A stretch of DNA of 64,000 bases, from contig NZ_LT906480.1 of the NCBI RefSeq assembly GCF_900186865.1, positions 2,932,001 through 2,996,000 of the forward strand. Reading direction: 5' to 3'. Every line of letters begins with the position of its first letter. Positions within the stretch are counted from its first letter, which is position 1. This document shows, piece after piece, positions 26,547-35,722 of the stretch. Position numbers and translations under genes: made by a program. The notes beneath the pieces are model-generated. The model was not told the DNA's origin. It saw nothing but the letters and a program-made list of their open reading frames with translations, and did no database searches. This stretch comes from Stenotrophomonas maltophilia. GTDB lineage: Bacteria > Pseudomonadota > Gammaproteobacteria > Xanthomonadales > Xanthomonadaceae.

Positions 26547-26899
26547 CAGTGCGCCTCCCCGAGAGTGACGCAGACGATGCCGACCACCGCCAGCACCAGG
26601 CCGGCCAGCTGCTGCAGCGACAGGCTTTCACCGAAGACGGTGAGGCCGACCACGGTCAGCAGGGTCAGGCCCAGTCCTTCCCATACCGCGTAGGCCACGC
26701 CCACCGCGATGCGGCGCACCGACTGCGCCAGGAAGAAGTAGGACAGCGCCAGCGCGCCGGCCATGACCAGATAGCCGGTCCAGCCGCCATCGCGGGCGGC
26801 GTGGGCCATGAACGAGGTGCCGACCACTTCGGCGACGATCGCCACGGTCAGGCAGGCCCAGGCGACCAGCGCGCCACGGGCGGGAACAGTACGGGACAT
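26546..26899 (-). CDS. SMR-family exporter subunit (MdtJ-like)
   Basis: 117 residues from the ATG at 26899, which has an AAGGAGCTTC ribosome binding site. Four helices, with the SMR glutamate in AIVAEVVGTSFM and AYAVWEGLGLTLLT in helix 3. It pairs with the overlapping gene downstream to form a heterodimeric exporter. It is divergent from a LysR regulator, the likely controller. Confidence 0.82.
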   Translation of the reverse strand: MSRTVPARGALVAWACLTVAIVAEVVGTSFMAHAARDGGWTGYLVMAGALALSYFFLAQSVRRIAVGVAYAVWEGLGLTLLTVVGLTVFGESLSLQQLAGLVLAVVGIVCVTLGEAH

Positions 26900-27020
26900 G
26901 TGAAGCTCCTTGCAGGGCGGGGACCACTCCGCCTCATCAATGGATCCACGCCGAGCGTGGAGGGTCCGGAACGCCCCGCAGACAGGGGCGACGGCGGCCA
27001 GTATCATCGCCTTTTACGGT

Positions 27021-27038
27021 GGAATCAAAATGGATTCC
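27021..27038. promoter_or_regulatory. Candidate LysR operator
   Basis: GGAATC-aaaatg-GATTCC, a perfect 6-6-6 inverted repeat in the divergent region, 22 bp before the LysR start. The spacing fits the T-N11-A style of LysR sites. Confidence 0.5.
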
Positions 27039-27059
27039 ATCGACAGGAGCGATGGATAT

Positions 27060-27911
27060 ATGCCCTACTCCCCTGAATCCCTGCAGGCCTTCGTGGAAGC
27101 CGCGGCGCTGGGCTCGTTCTCGGCTGCGGCGCGACGCCTGCGCAAGACCCAGTCGACAGTCAGTACCGCCATTGCCCACCTGGAAACCGACCTGGGCGTG
27201 AGTCTGTTCGATCGCAGCGGGCGCTACCCGCAGCTGACCGAGGCCGGGCGCCAGGTGCTGGGGCACGCGCAGGAGATCCTGGCTGCCGATGCGCGCCTGC
27301 AACAGTTGAGCGTGCGCCTGGCCGCACCGGTCGAGCCGCGCCTGACCGTGGTGTTTTCCGATGTCTACCAGCTCGATCCAGAGCAACGGATCCTGCAACG
27401 CTTCGCCGAGGCGTTCCCGGAGATCGAACTGGAATGGCTGGATGCCGAGGGTGAGGACGTGCTGGAGCTGGTCGGCAGTGGTCGCGCCGCGCTGGGCCTG
27501 CTGCCCAGGCAGGAGCGCTATCCCGGTGAATTGACGGCCCGGCCGCTGGCCCACCACAGCGAACTGTCGGTGTACGTGGCGCGGGAACATCCGCTGGCCA
27601 GCGCCGGGCGTCGCGCCGCCGCACAACTGGCGCGGCATCGGCAGGTGCGCCTGAGCGCGGAAGTCGATCAATCGCGCGTGGTCACCGGCCTGGCCTGGAC
27701 CGCCACCGACTACCTGATGGTGATGGAGATGGCCGAGGACGGCATCGGCTGGGCTGAACTGCCCCGGGCGCTGGTGCAGCGCTACGACCGTGGGCGATTG
27801 GTGGAACTGGTGCTGCCCGGTTGGCCGCGGCGCATCCACAGCGACCTGCTGTGGCGCCGCGACACGCCTCCCGGACCGGCCGCACTGTGGTGGGCCGACG
27901 CACTTGGATGA
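27060..27911 (+). CDS. LysR-family transcriptional regulator
   Basis: 283 residues. The ATG at 27060 is chosen for its AGGAG 10 bases upstream; ATG 27030 would place the operator-like repeat inside the gene. N-terminal winged HTH (about 1-62: FSAAARRLRKTQSTVSTAIAHLE) and a substrate-binding domain to the end. It is divergent from the SMR pair, which it probably regulates. Its last 20 codons are copied three more times downstream in a tandem array, with no effect on the gene itself. Confidence 0.9.
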   Translation: MPYSPESLQAFVEAAALGSFSAAARRLRKTQSTVSTAIAHLETDLGVSLFDRSGRYPQLTEAGRQVLGHAQEILAADARLQQLSVRLAAPVEPRLTVVFSDVYQLDPEQRILQRFAEAFPEIELEWLDAEGEDVLELVGSGRAALGLLPRQERYPGELTARPLAHHSELSVYVAREHPLASAGRRAAAQLARHRQVRLSAEVDQSRVVTGLAWTATDYLMVMEMAEDGIGWAELPRALVQRYDRGRLVELVLPGWPRRIHSDLLWRRDTPPGPAALWWADALG

Positions 27912-28638
27912 GGTAGTGCCGGCCGCTGGCCGGCAATCCCAGTGTCCCGTGGTTGCCGGCCAGCGGCCGGCACTACCGATCAATGATGGGCGAGCGCGTA
28001 ATCCAGCGCCGAGCACACCGCCGCCACCTGCGCGTCGTTGCACTGCTTTGGCGCCGCGACACGCCTCCCGGACCGGCCGCACTGTGGTGGGCCGACGCAC
28101 TTGGATGAGGTGAGGTAGTGCCGGCCGCTGGCCGGCAATCCCCGTGTCCCGTGGTTGCCGGCCAGCGGCCGGCACTACCGATCAACGATGGGCGAGCGCG
28201 TAATCCAGCGCCGAGCACACCGCTGCCACCTGCGCGTCGTTGCACTGCTGTGGCGCCGCGACACGCCTCCCGGACCGGCCGCACTGTGGTGGGCCGACGC
28301 ACTTGGATGAGGTAGTGCCGGCCGCTGGCCGGCAATCCCCGTGTCCCGTGGTTGCCGGCCAGCGGCCGGCACTACCGATCAATGATGGGCGAGCGCGTAA
28401 CCCAGCGCCGAGCACAGCGCAGCCACCTGTGCGTCGTTGCACTGCTGTGGCGCCGCGACACGCCTCCCGGACCGGCCGCACTGTGGTGGGCCGACGCACT
28501 TGGATGAGGTAGTGCCGGCCGCTGGCCGGCACTACCCGTGTCCCGTGGTTGCCGGCCAGCGGCCGGCACTACCGATCAACGATGGGCGAGCGCGTAGTCC
28601 AGCGCCGAGCACACCGCCGCCACCTGCGCGTCGTTGCA
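27846..28638. repeat. Four-copy tandem duplication of a convergent intergenic region
   Basis: Four units start at 27846, 28043, 28245 and 28442 (197, 202, 197 and 197 bp). Each unit holds the last ~20 codons of the LysR gene, an inverted SMAG pair, and the last ~20 codons of the convergent peptidase gene. The junctions share CTGCTGTGG/CTGCTGCGG, present at both parental ends. Unit 2 has 5 extra bases (TGAGG). Confidence 0.93.
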
Positions 28639-29496
28639 CTGCTGCGGGGTCGCCCGCGGGCTGTCCGGGTAGACCTCGGTGGTGGTGGTGTAGGTCGCGC
28701 CGGTAATCCCGGCGCACAGGCCCAGCTTCACCAGCGGGTACTCGATCACGCCATGGGCCACCACCGGCGAACCGATGATCTCGCCCTTGTCGTCGGCCGG
28801 CGCGATGTGAGTGACCTTCTCCACCGCGGCGATCACCGCCTGCTGGAACGCCGCCTGCGGGTTCTCGCTGTCATCCACCAGATAGAAGCCATCGGGAATC
28901 AGGCCCGGCTCGAACGGCTTGCCGTCACGCGCGGCCAGCGCCGGGCGGAACTCGCTCTCGTCGCTGTCGGTGGTCTCGTGCAGGTCGATGTGCAGCACGA
29001 ACTGGCCCTTGTGCGGCGCGATCAGTTCGATGACGGCGGTCGATTCACGGGCCGGGCCATCGGCGCGGAAGTTGCGGTTCGGGTCGATCGCATCGAAGTT
29101 CCAGCGGTTGATGCGCTCGAAGCCCCACGGATTCACGCACGGCGCCACCAGCAGGTTGGCCTTGCCGGCATAGTCGGCGGCGTGCTTCTCGAGGAACTCC
29201 AGCGCGCCCATCACGCCGCTGGTCTCATAGCCGTGCACGCCACCGGTGACCAGGGCAGCCGGCAGCGCCGGGTTCCAGTCGCGGCTGCGCAGGGCGAACA
29301 GGGTGTAGGTCTCGCCAGCGTAGTCGAGCTGGCCATAGGCCACCTTGTCGAAGCGCGGGGCCAGCGCTTCGACGCGCGGCAGCACCTCCTCGTCATAGCG
29401 ACGCAGGCGCTGCTGGCGGCCACGCCACGCCTCCCGCTCCGCCGCTCCCCACGGCTGGCCAGGGGTTCCGACGGGGTAGAAAGCGGCTTGGGACAT
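28576..29496 (-). CDS. M14-family zinc carboxypeptidase
   Basis: 306 residues from the ATG at 29496. It has the M14 zinc motif HGYE (TGGVHGYETSG), DPNRNF with the substrate Arg, and the third zinc ligand in HIDLHET. The family removes C-terminal residues or, in succinylglutamate-desuccinylase-like members, acyl groups. There is no signal peptide, so it is probably cytoplasmic. The substrate is unknown. The gene's 3' end is the source of one half of the tandem array. Confidence 0.85.
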   Translation of the reverse strand: MSQAAFYPVGTPGQPWGAAEREAWRGRQQRLRRYDEEVLPRVEALAPRFDKVAYGQLDYAGETYTLFALRSRDWNPALPAALVTGGVHGYETSGVMGALEFLEKHAADYAGKANLLVAPCVNPWGFERINRWNFDAIDPNRNFRADGPARESTAVIELIAPHKGQFVLHIDLHETTDSDESEFRPALAARDGKPFEPGLIPDGFYLVDDSENPQAAFQQAVIAAVEKVTHIAPADDKGEIIGSPVVAHGVIEYPLVKLGLCAGITGATYTTTTEVYPDSPRATPQQCNDAQVAAVCSALDYALAHR

Positions 29497-29584
29497 GGCG
29501 GATCTCAGCGAGTCAGGAAGCAATCGCCCACTCTACCACCCGGGCATCGGCATGACTCGGAGGCGCATTCCATTGGCGAATGGA

Positions 29585-29603
29585 ATCAGCAATAATTCTC
29601 ATT
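29585..29603. promoter_or_regulatory. Fur box
   Basis: ATCAGCAATAATTCTCATT matches the Fur NATWAT pattern in its right half (AATAATTCTCATT). It lies 24 bp before the fecA start. Confidence 0.65.
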
Positions 29604-29627
29604 TACGACCTTCCACAGCCTGCACCG

Positions 29628-31709
29628 ATGCCCATCCACGCCCTGCAACCGGCCCGCCTGCCCTTGGCCGCCGCCCTCGCCCTGTGCCTGCTCCCGGCCA
29701 CCCGCACCCTCGCCCAGGACAGCGCCACCACGCTGGACAGCATCCAGGTTTCCGGCAGCTGGCTGGGCACCGGCCTGCATGACAGCGTCAAGAGCTTCGC
29801 CGGCGCGCGCACGGTGGTTGACCGCCGCCGCATCGAGGCCAGCGGCGCGGCCAGCATCGGCGATGCCATGCGCCGCATCCCCGGCGTGCAGGTCACCGAC
29901 AACTCCGGCACGGCCGGAAGCTCGGTCTCGCTGAACATCGGCGTGCGCGGCCTGACCGGGCGCTACTCGCCGCGCTCGACCGTACTGCTGGACGGTGTAC
30001 CGCTGGCGGTGGCGCCGTATGGCCAGCCGCAACTGTCATTCGCGCCGACCAGCCTGTCCAACATCGAATCGATCGACGTGGTGCGCGGCGGCGGCGCGGT
30101 GCGCTACGGCCCACAGAACGTGGGCGGCATCATCAACTTCAGCACCCGCGCCATTCCGACCGGCGCGGGCCTGCACGGTGAAGCCGGCGTGCGCTACACC
30201 GCCTACGACCATGGCGGCGGTGACAGCACCCAGTACAACGCCTTCCTTGGCGGCACCGGCGACAACGGCCTGGGCGCGGCCCTGCTGTACTCCGGCCAGG
30301 ACGGGCGTGGCTGGCGCCAGGGCAGCGATGACCGCTTCAACGACCTCGCGCTGAAGTTCGCCTACGCCATCGACGAACAGCAGGAACTGCGCGCCAAGCT
30401 GTCCTACTACGATGTGCGTTCGCTGACCCCGGGCGGCCTGACCCGCGCCCAGTACGAGGCCGATCCGTTCCAGAACACCCGCCCTACCGATTTCTGGAAG
30501 GGCCACCGCACCGGCATCGACCTGGGTTACACCAACACACTGTCGCCCAACAGCGAGTTCGAGGTGCTGGCCTATTACAACGAAAGCAACCGTGCCAGCT
30601 CGCTGATCAATGCCGCCAATACCCAGTTGACCGTGCAGCCGCGCGACTACCGCGTGCTCGGCATCGAGCCGCGCTACACCCAGCGCCTGCACTGGGGCGC
30701 CAGCGTGCACGACATCACCGCCGGCTACCGTTTCCTGCGCGAGCGCGGCAACGACCGCAGCTACACCGTTACCCGCCGCACCGGCGTGGCCAGCGCCACC
30801 ACCCGCTTTGACAACGCCACCGATGCCCATGCGTTCTACATCGACGACCGCATTGCGATCGGCCAGTGGCGGATCACCCCGGGCGTGCGCATGGAATGGA
30901 TCGACATGGACCGCCGCCAGGCCGGTGGCACTGCGACCTTCAGCAGCCGCAACGACAAGGCCCTGCCCTCGCTCAACATCGCCTACCTGCTGACCCCGCA
31001 GCTGACCGTGTTCGGCAACTACACCACCTCGTTCGGGCCGGTGCAGAACATCCAACTGAACTCGCAGACCGCCAGCAATCCGCTGAACCCGGAAATCGCC
31101 AAAACCACCGAACTCGGTGCGCGCTGGCAGGACGGTGCACTGCGCGCGGAAGTGACCGTGTTCAAGATGCGCTTCGACAACCAGATCCTGCAGGTGCCGG
31201 GCATCACCCCGCCGACCTTCCAGAACATCGGCGCCACCGACCACAAGGGCGTGGAGAGCGCACTGGAGTACCACTTCGCCGAGGACAGTGCGCTGGCCGG
31301 GCTGGAACTGTACGCCAACTACACCTGGACCAAGGCGATCCAGCAGTCGGGCGACAACCGTGGCCTGGACGTGCCGTTCTACTCGCGCGACACCGACAGC
31401 GTCGGCGCCCGCTACGCGCTGGCCGGCTGGACCTTCAATGTCTCCAGCACCCACCAGAGCGGCCAGTACGCCGATGCCGCCAACACCTGGGCCGAGAGCG
31501 CCGATACACGCGTGGGCCGCGTGCCGGGCGTGCGCCTGTGGAATGCACAGGTGGCCTGGCAGGTGCCAGGCCTGGGCGACAGCGAGATCGCACTGGGCGT
31601 GAACAACCTGGCCGACAAGCGCTGGTACACCCGCAACGTCGATGGCAATGCCGGCCGCATGGTGGCCGCGCCGCGCACCTTCTACGTGCAGGGCCGCTAC
31701 CGCTTCTGA
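29628..31709 (+). CDS. fecA: FecA-type ferric citrate receptor
   Basis: 693 residues from the ATG at 29628; signal peptide ends RTLAQ (about 29). Plug segments RSTVLLDGVP, APYGQPQLS and DVVRGGGAVRYGPQNVGG are characteristic of FecA, as is GTADNG-like GGTGDNGLGAALLYSG in the barrel. It imports ferric dicitrate or a related ferric chelate. Unlike E. coli FecA it has no N-terminal STN domain and no adjacent fecIR, so control is probably by Fur alone through the box upstream. Confidence 0.87.
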   Translation: MPIHALQPARLPLAAALALCLLPATRTLAQDSATTLDSIQVSGSWLGTGLHDSVKSFAGARTVVDRRRIEASGAASIGDAMRRIPGVQVTDNSGTAGSSVSLNIGVRGLTGRYSPRSTVLLDGVPLAVAPYGQPQLSFAPTSLSNIESIDVVRGGGAVRYGPQNVGGIINFSTRAIPTGAGLHGEAGVRYTAYDHGGGDSTQYNAFLGGTGDNGLGAALLYSGQDGRGWRQGSDDRFNDLALKFAYAIDEQQELRAKLSYYDVRSLTPGGLTRAQYEADPFQNTRPTDFWKGHRTGIDLGYTNTLSPNSEFEVLAYYNESNRASSLINAANTQLTVQPRDYRVLGIEPRYTQRLHWGASVHDITAGYRFLRERGNDRSYTVTRRTGVASATTRFDNATDAHAFYIDDRIAIGQWRITPGVRMEWIDMDRRQAGGTATFSSRNDKALPSLNIAYLLTPQLTVFGNYTTSFGPVQNIQLNSQTASNPLNPEIAKTTELGARWQDGALRAEVTVFKMRFDNQILQVPGITPPTFQNIGATDHKGVESALEYHFAEDSALAGLELYANYTWTKAIQQSGDNRGLDVPFYSRDTDSVGARYALAGWTFNVSSTHQSGQYADAANTWAESADTRVGRVPGVRLWNAQVAWQVPGLGDSEIALGVNNLADKRWYTRNVDGNAGRMVAAPRTFYVQGRYRF

Positions 31710-31771
31710 GGCGGTAACCGCCCGATGCAGTGACGGTGGCGATCACGGTGGCGGCGTATCATGCCGCCACC

Positions 31772-33544
31772 ATGTCACTGCCTGTTTCGCCATCGCGCCT
31801 GCATTCGGCCTTCCAGGGCCTGCGCCTGCGGCTGCGCGGCAGTGATCTGTGGTTCATCGCGCTTGCCCTGCTGGTCGGCCTGCTTGCCGGCTACCTGACC
31901 CTGCTGCAGTCCGGCATCGCACGCTGGCTGCAGGGCACCCTGTACGGGCTGGATGAAGGGATGCGCCTTAGCTCCCTGCCCTCGTTGACCTGGACTGCGC
32001 TGCTGGTGCTGCCGTTGGGTGGCCTGCTGGTGGGCCTGGTCAGCCTGGCTGCGACCCGGCGCAAACGCCCCCTGCTCGATGCGGTGGAAGCCAATGCCCT
32101 GCATGGCGGCCGCATGTCGATGCGCGACAACCTGATCGTGCTGACCCAGACCCTGCTGTCCAATGGCTGCGGCGCCTCGGTCGGGCTGGAGGCTTCGTAT
32201 ACGCAGATGGGCGCCGGCAGCGGTTCCCAGCTGGGCCGGGTGATGCGCCTGCGCCGCAACGATGTGCGTATCCTGGTCGGCGCCGGTGCCGCCGGTGCCA
32301 TCGCCGCCGCCTTCGGTGCGCCCTTGGCCGGTGCGTTCTACGCCTTCGAGATCGTCATCGGCGCCTACACCCCGGCCGCTCTGGCGCCGGTGGCCGTGGC
32401 CGCGTTGGCCGGCGCGTTCGTGGCCGACCAGGCGGGGATCGAGGCCTACCTGCTGCCCGCCGCCTCGACGATTGATGTCCGCGCCGCCGACTACGCCATC
32501 TACGGCCTGCTCGGCTGCTGCTGCGCGATGGTCGGCATCGCCGTCATGCGCCTGATCGCCTCGATCGAGGGCACGGTCAAGCGCAGCCCGTTGCCGCTGT
32601 GGGGTCGCCCGGTGGTGGGCGGCCTGCTGCTGATTCCGCTGGCCCTGGCCAGCCCGCAGGTGCTGTCGTCCGGCCACGGCGCCCTGCACCTGGACCTGAC
32701 CACGCACCTGCCACTGATCTGGATCGGCGGCCTGCTGACCCTGAAGTGCCTGGCCTCAGGCATCTCGCTGGGCTTCGGCTTCCGTGGCGGCCTGTTTTTC
32801 GCCTCGCTGTTCATGGGCACCCTGGTCGGCGCGTTGTTCGCCGGCCTGCTGGCCATGGCCACCGGCGTGCCGGTGGTCGACGCCACGTCCGCCGCGCTGG
32901 CCGGCATGGCAGCGCTGGCCGCGGCGGTGGTCGGCGCGCCGATGACCATGGCCATGCTGGTGCTGGAAGGCACCCACGACTTCCTGCTGACCAGCGTGGT
33001 GATGAGCGCGGTGCTGGTGTCCAGCACGCTGGTACGGCAGTGGTTCGGCTACTCGTTCTCGACCTGGCGCATGCACCTGCGCGGCGAGACCATCAAGAGC
33101 GCCCGCGACGTGGGCTGGGTGCAGAACCTCAATGCCGGCCGGCTGATGCGCAAGGGCGTGGCCACCGCCCCGGCCGATCTCGATGCCGCCGCGTTCCGCC
33201 AGCGCTTCCCGCTGGGTTCGGGCAGCCGGGTGATCCTGATCGACAGCGAAGGCCACTACGCCGGCATCGTGCAGATTCCGCGCGTCTACAGCGATGGCGT
33301 GAAGCCGGAAACCACGATTGGCGAGCTGGCCGAGAACCGGGACGTATCGCTGTTGCCAGCCGCGGACGTGGTCAGCGTGATGCAGCGCTTCGACCAGACC
33401 CAGGCCGACGAACTGGCCGTGGTCGCCGCCGACGGCCAGGTGCTGGGCGTGGTTTCCGAAGCCTTCGTACGCAAGCGCTACGCCGAGGAACTGGACAAGC
33501 GCCAGCGCGAACTGATGGGCGAGCGCGTCGAGGACACCGACTGA
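31772..33544 (+). CDS. ClC-family chloride channel/antiporter
   Basis: 590 residues from the ATG at 31772. About 10-12 helices (20-430) with ClC filter regions GCGASVGLEAS (the gating Glu in the GxEx position), GAPLAGAFYAFE and GFGFRGGLFFASLF. A C-terminal cytoplasmic domain (about 470-585) resembles paired CBS modules (PRVYSDGVKPETTIGEL). The glutamate suggests Cl-/H+ exchange, as in ClcA, which aids acid resistance. Confidence 0.87.
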   Translation: MSLPVSPSRLHSAFQGLRLRLRGSDLWFIALALLVGLLAGYLTLLQSGIARWLQGTLYGLDEGMRLSSLPSLTWTALLVLPLGGLLVGLVSLAATRRKRPLLDAVEANALHGGRMSMRDNLIVLTQTLLSNGCGASVGLEASYTQMGAGSGSQLGRVMRLRRNDVRILVGAGAAGAIAAAFGAPLAGAFYAFEIVIGAYTPAALAPVAVAALAGAFVADQAGIEAYLLPAASTIDVRAADYAIYGLLGCCCAMVGIAVMRLIASIEGTVKRSPLPLWGRPVVGGLLLIPLALASPQVLSSGHGALHLDLTTHLPLIWIGGLLTLKCLASGISLGFGFRGGLFFASLFMGTLVGALFAGLLAMATGVPVVDATSAALAGMAALAAAVVGAPMTMAMLVLEGTHDFLLTSVVMSAVLVSSTLVRQWFGYSFSTWRMHLRGETIKSARDVGWVQNLNAGRLMRKGVATAPADLDAAAFRQRFPLGSGSRVILIDSEGHYAGIVQIPRVYSDGVKPETTIGELAENRDVSLLPAADVVSVMQRFDQTQADELAVVAADGQVLGVVSEAFVRKRYAEELDKRQRELMGERVEDTD

Positions 33545-33550
33545 TCCCGC

Positions 33551-33580
33551 AAAAAGGGGACGGAGGGGATTAAGTCGTTT
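33551..33580 (+). repeat. Single arm of a long palindromic repeat
   Basis: Bases 33551-33580 are the same AAAAAGGGGACGGAGGGGAT-initiated block as the left arm of the hairpin at 35723-35800, including the following ctggcac-like loop bases, but with no right arm. Confidence 0.85.
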
Positions 33581-33591
33581 CTGGCACGCTG

Positions 33592-33644
33592 ACTAGCCAC
33601 GCGTGGCGTGGATCGCTGGAAATCCACGCATGGCGTGGCTCTAC
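33592..33644. repeat. SMAG-type palindrome pair
   Basis: Stems built on CCACGC/GCGTGG at 33594-33613 and 33622-33644, the second ending GGCTCTAC (GTAG on the complement). Confidence 0.7.
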
Positions 33645-33672
33645 TGTCACTTCGACCGGGTAGACTCCGGCC

Positions 33673-34389
33673 ATGCGCTTCATTGAGACCTTCCAGGCCG
33701 GTCCCTTCGCCGACACCGTGGTGAGCCTGCTGGCCGCCTTCGTGCTGGGCACGCTGATCGGCGCCGAGCGCCAGTACCGGCAACGCACCGCCGGCCTGCG
33801 CACCAACGTGCTGGTCGCCGTCGGCGCCGCCGCCTTCGTCGACCTGGGCATGCGCATCGCCGGCAGCGCCGAGGCGGTGCGGGTGATCTCCTACGTGGTC
33901 TCCGGCGTCGGCTTCCTCGGTGCCGGCGTGATCATGAAGGAAGGCATGAACGTGCGCGGCCTGAACACCGCCGCCACCCTGTGGTGCTCGGCGGCGGTGG
34001 GCAGCTGCACCGGCGCGGACATGCTGGCCGAAGGCGTGCTGCTGACCGTGCTGATCATCGCCGGCAACACCCTGCTGAGGCCGCTGGTGAATGCGATCAA
34101 CCGCATTCCGATCAATGAGACCGCCACGGAAGCCACCTACGAAGTGCGCCTGAGCGTGGATGCCGAAGCGGTGCCGCGGGTGCGCGAGCGCCTGGTCGAT
34201 GCGTTGGAAGCAGCGCAGTATCCGGTCGGTGATGTGCAGGTGGTCGAGCATGCCGATGCACCCACCGATGTGATCGCGGTGCTGGTCAGTACCGCCGTGA
34301 GTGCCGATGAGCTGGACGTGGTGCTGGCGCGGATGGAGCACGTGCCGGGCGTGCTGCATGCCACCTGGGAAGTCAGTACCCGCGATTGA
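33673..34389 (+). CDS. MgtC/SapB-family membrane protein
   Basis: 238 residues. MgtC domain (about 10-140) with GTLIGAERQYRQRTAGLRTNVLVAVGAAAFV and GVGFLGAGVIMKEG, and four to five helices. A C-terminal ACT-like cytoplasmic domain covers 150-238. MgtC proteins are linked to survival in low Mg2+ and in macrophages, partly by inhibiting F-ATPase. No Mg2+ sensor or PhoP box was recognised upstream. Confidence 0.88.
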   Translation: MRFIETFQAGPFADTVVSLLAAFVLGTLIGAERQYRQRTAGLRTNVLVAVGAAAFVDLGMRIAGSAEAVRVISYVVSGVGFLGAGVIMKEGMNVRGLNTAATLWCSAAVGSCTGADMLAEGVLLTVLIIAGNTLLRPLVNAINRIPINETATEATYEVRLSVDAEAVPRVRERLVDALEAAQYPVGDVQVVEHADAPTDVIAVLVSTAVSADELDVVLARMEHVPGVLHATWEVSTRD

Positions 34390-34420
34390 ATCATCCTCGC
34401 ATGGCGTGGATGCGCTTCTC

Positions 34421-34828
34421 TCACCCACCCGCCATGCGCTGCTGTGCCCGCAGCAGCTTGCGGAATGAACCGCACTGTCGCGCATCCTGCGCTTCCGGGC
34501 AGGCCGCCGCGCGCTGCAGGTGCCGGCGCACCCGCTGCAGCTGGGTGATCTGCCGCTGCAGCACATCGGCCTGTGCCAGCAGTGCCTCACGGTCCAGCGA
34601 GATACATCCACGCTGCGGCGGCAGCGATGCCCCGATCTGCTGCAACGACGGCCCAGCCGCCTGGCCAAGACCGATCAGCGCCAGCCGTTCCAGCACCTGC
34701 TCGTCGTACTGCCGGCGCAGGCCGCGACGGCCCAGTGCCTGCAGCAGCCCAAGCTGTTCGTAGTAGCGCAGGGTCGAGGCCGGCACGCCACTGCGCTTGA
34801 CCACCTCGCCGATATCCAGTTCACGCAC
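34421..34828 (-). CDS. MerR-family transcriptional regulator
   Basis: 135 residues, GTG start at 34828. MerR HTH at the N-terminus (DIGEVVKRSGVPASTLRYYEQLGLL), a coiled-coil around 75-105, and C-terminal cysteines in AACPEAQDARQC that could bind a metal or sense redox. SoxR-like or metal-sensing members are both possible. It is divergent from a methyltransferase gene that it probably controls. Confidence 0.85.
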   Translation of the reverse strand: MRELDIGEVVKRSGVPASTLRYYEQLGLLQALGRRGLRRQYDEQVLERLALIGLGQAAGPSLQQIGASLPPQRGCISLDREALLAQADVLQRQITQLQRVRRHLQRAAACPEAQDARQCGSFRKLLRAQQRMAGG

Positions 34829-34836
34829 GGGCTTGA

Positions 34837-34854
34837 CCTCAAGTGACCTTCAAG
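34837..34854. promoter_or_regulatory. Candidate MerR-family operator (SoxR-box-like)
   Basis: CCTCAAGTGACCTTCAAG agrees with the SoxR box at 14 of 18 positions and follows TTGACC, a plausible -35. It lies in the 63-bp gap between the MerR gene and the methyltransferase. Confidence 0.4.
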
Positions 34855-34891
34855 CGCCAACCTATGGGCGACTTCCCCGCAAGGCAAGGCC

Positions 34892-35719
34892 ATGACCAGT
34901 ACACCCCCCGTTGATCAGAACGCTCTGTGGAACGGCCCCGGCGGTCAGATCTGGGTTGCGCAGCAGGCCATCCTCGATGGCCTGTTCCAACCCCTGGCCG
35001 ACCTGCTGGTCGACGAACTGCCCGACACCGTCACGCAACTGCTGGATGTAGGCTGCGGTACCGGTGCCAGCCTGCTGGCATCAGCCGCCGCACGCCCGTC
35101 GGCACACTGCACCGGCCTGGACATCTCCGCGCCGATGCTGGCGCTGGCCCGTCAACGCGCCGAGGCGGCAGGACTGGACGCAGACTTCATCGTCGCCGAT
35201 GCACAGCAGCATCCGTTGCCCACCGCGCACTTCGACTGGGTCCAATCTCGTTTGGGCGTGATGTTCTTCGAGGATACCGAAGCGGCCTTCGCCAACCTGC
35301 ACCGCGCCGCGCGGCCAGGTGCCGGCCTGCGTTTCATCGCCTGGCGCAGCGCAGCGGAGAACCCGTTCATGACAACGGCCGAACGCGCCATTGGCGATGA
35401 ACTCGATCTACCCCCACGCGCGCCAGGAGCACCCGGCCAGTTCGCCTTTGCCGATGGCCAGCGCGTGCGGCGCCTGTTGCAGGCCGCCGGTTGGAAGGAT
35501 GTGGAGATGGTCGCGGTGGACCTGCCGTGCTCGATCGCCCGCGATGCGCTGCCGACCTACGTGGGTCAGCTGAGCCCATTGGGCCTGGCGCTGCGCAACC
35601 TGCCCGAAGACCGGGCCACCTCGCTCCGGAACAAGGCGGTAGCGGCATTCACCCCGTTCATCGAGGGCGACCGTGTGCGCGTGGACGCAGCCTGCTGGCT
35701 GGTACGCGCCCTCGCCTGA
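34892..35719 (+). CDS. Class I SAM-dependent methyltransferase
   Basis: 275 residues. SAM motif I LLDVGCGTGASLL (about 50), acidic loop GLDISAPMLALAR, motif with DFIVADAQQHPLP and FDWVQSRLGVMFF. This is the UbiE/ubiquinone-type methyltransferase fold; the substrate is unknown. It is divergent from a MerR regulator, so expression may respond to the regulator's inducer. Confidence 0.85.
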   Translation: MTSTPPVDQNALWNGPGGQIWVAQQAILDGLFQPLADLLVDELPDTVTQLLDVGCGTGASLLASAAARPSAHCTGLDISAPMLALARQRAEAAGLDADFIVADAQQHPLPTAHFDWVQSRLGVMFFEDTEAAFANLHRAARPGAGLRFIAWRSAAENPFMTTAERAIGDELDLPPRAPGAPGQFAFADGQRVRRLLQAAGWKDVEMVAVDLPCSIARDALPTYVGQLSPLGLALRNLPEDRATSLRNKAVAAFTPFIEGDRVRVDAACWLVRALA

Positions 35720-35722
35720 TAC

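Noticed and set aside
27846..28638. A CRISPR-like array
   Set aside because: The repeats are about 197 bp and made of gene ends and SMAG palindromes, with no short repeat-spacer pattern.
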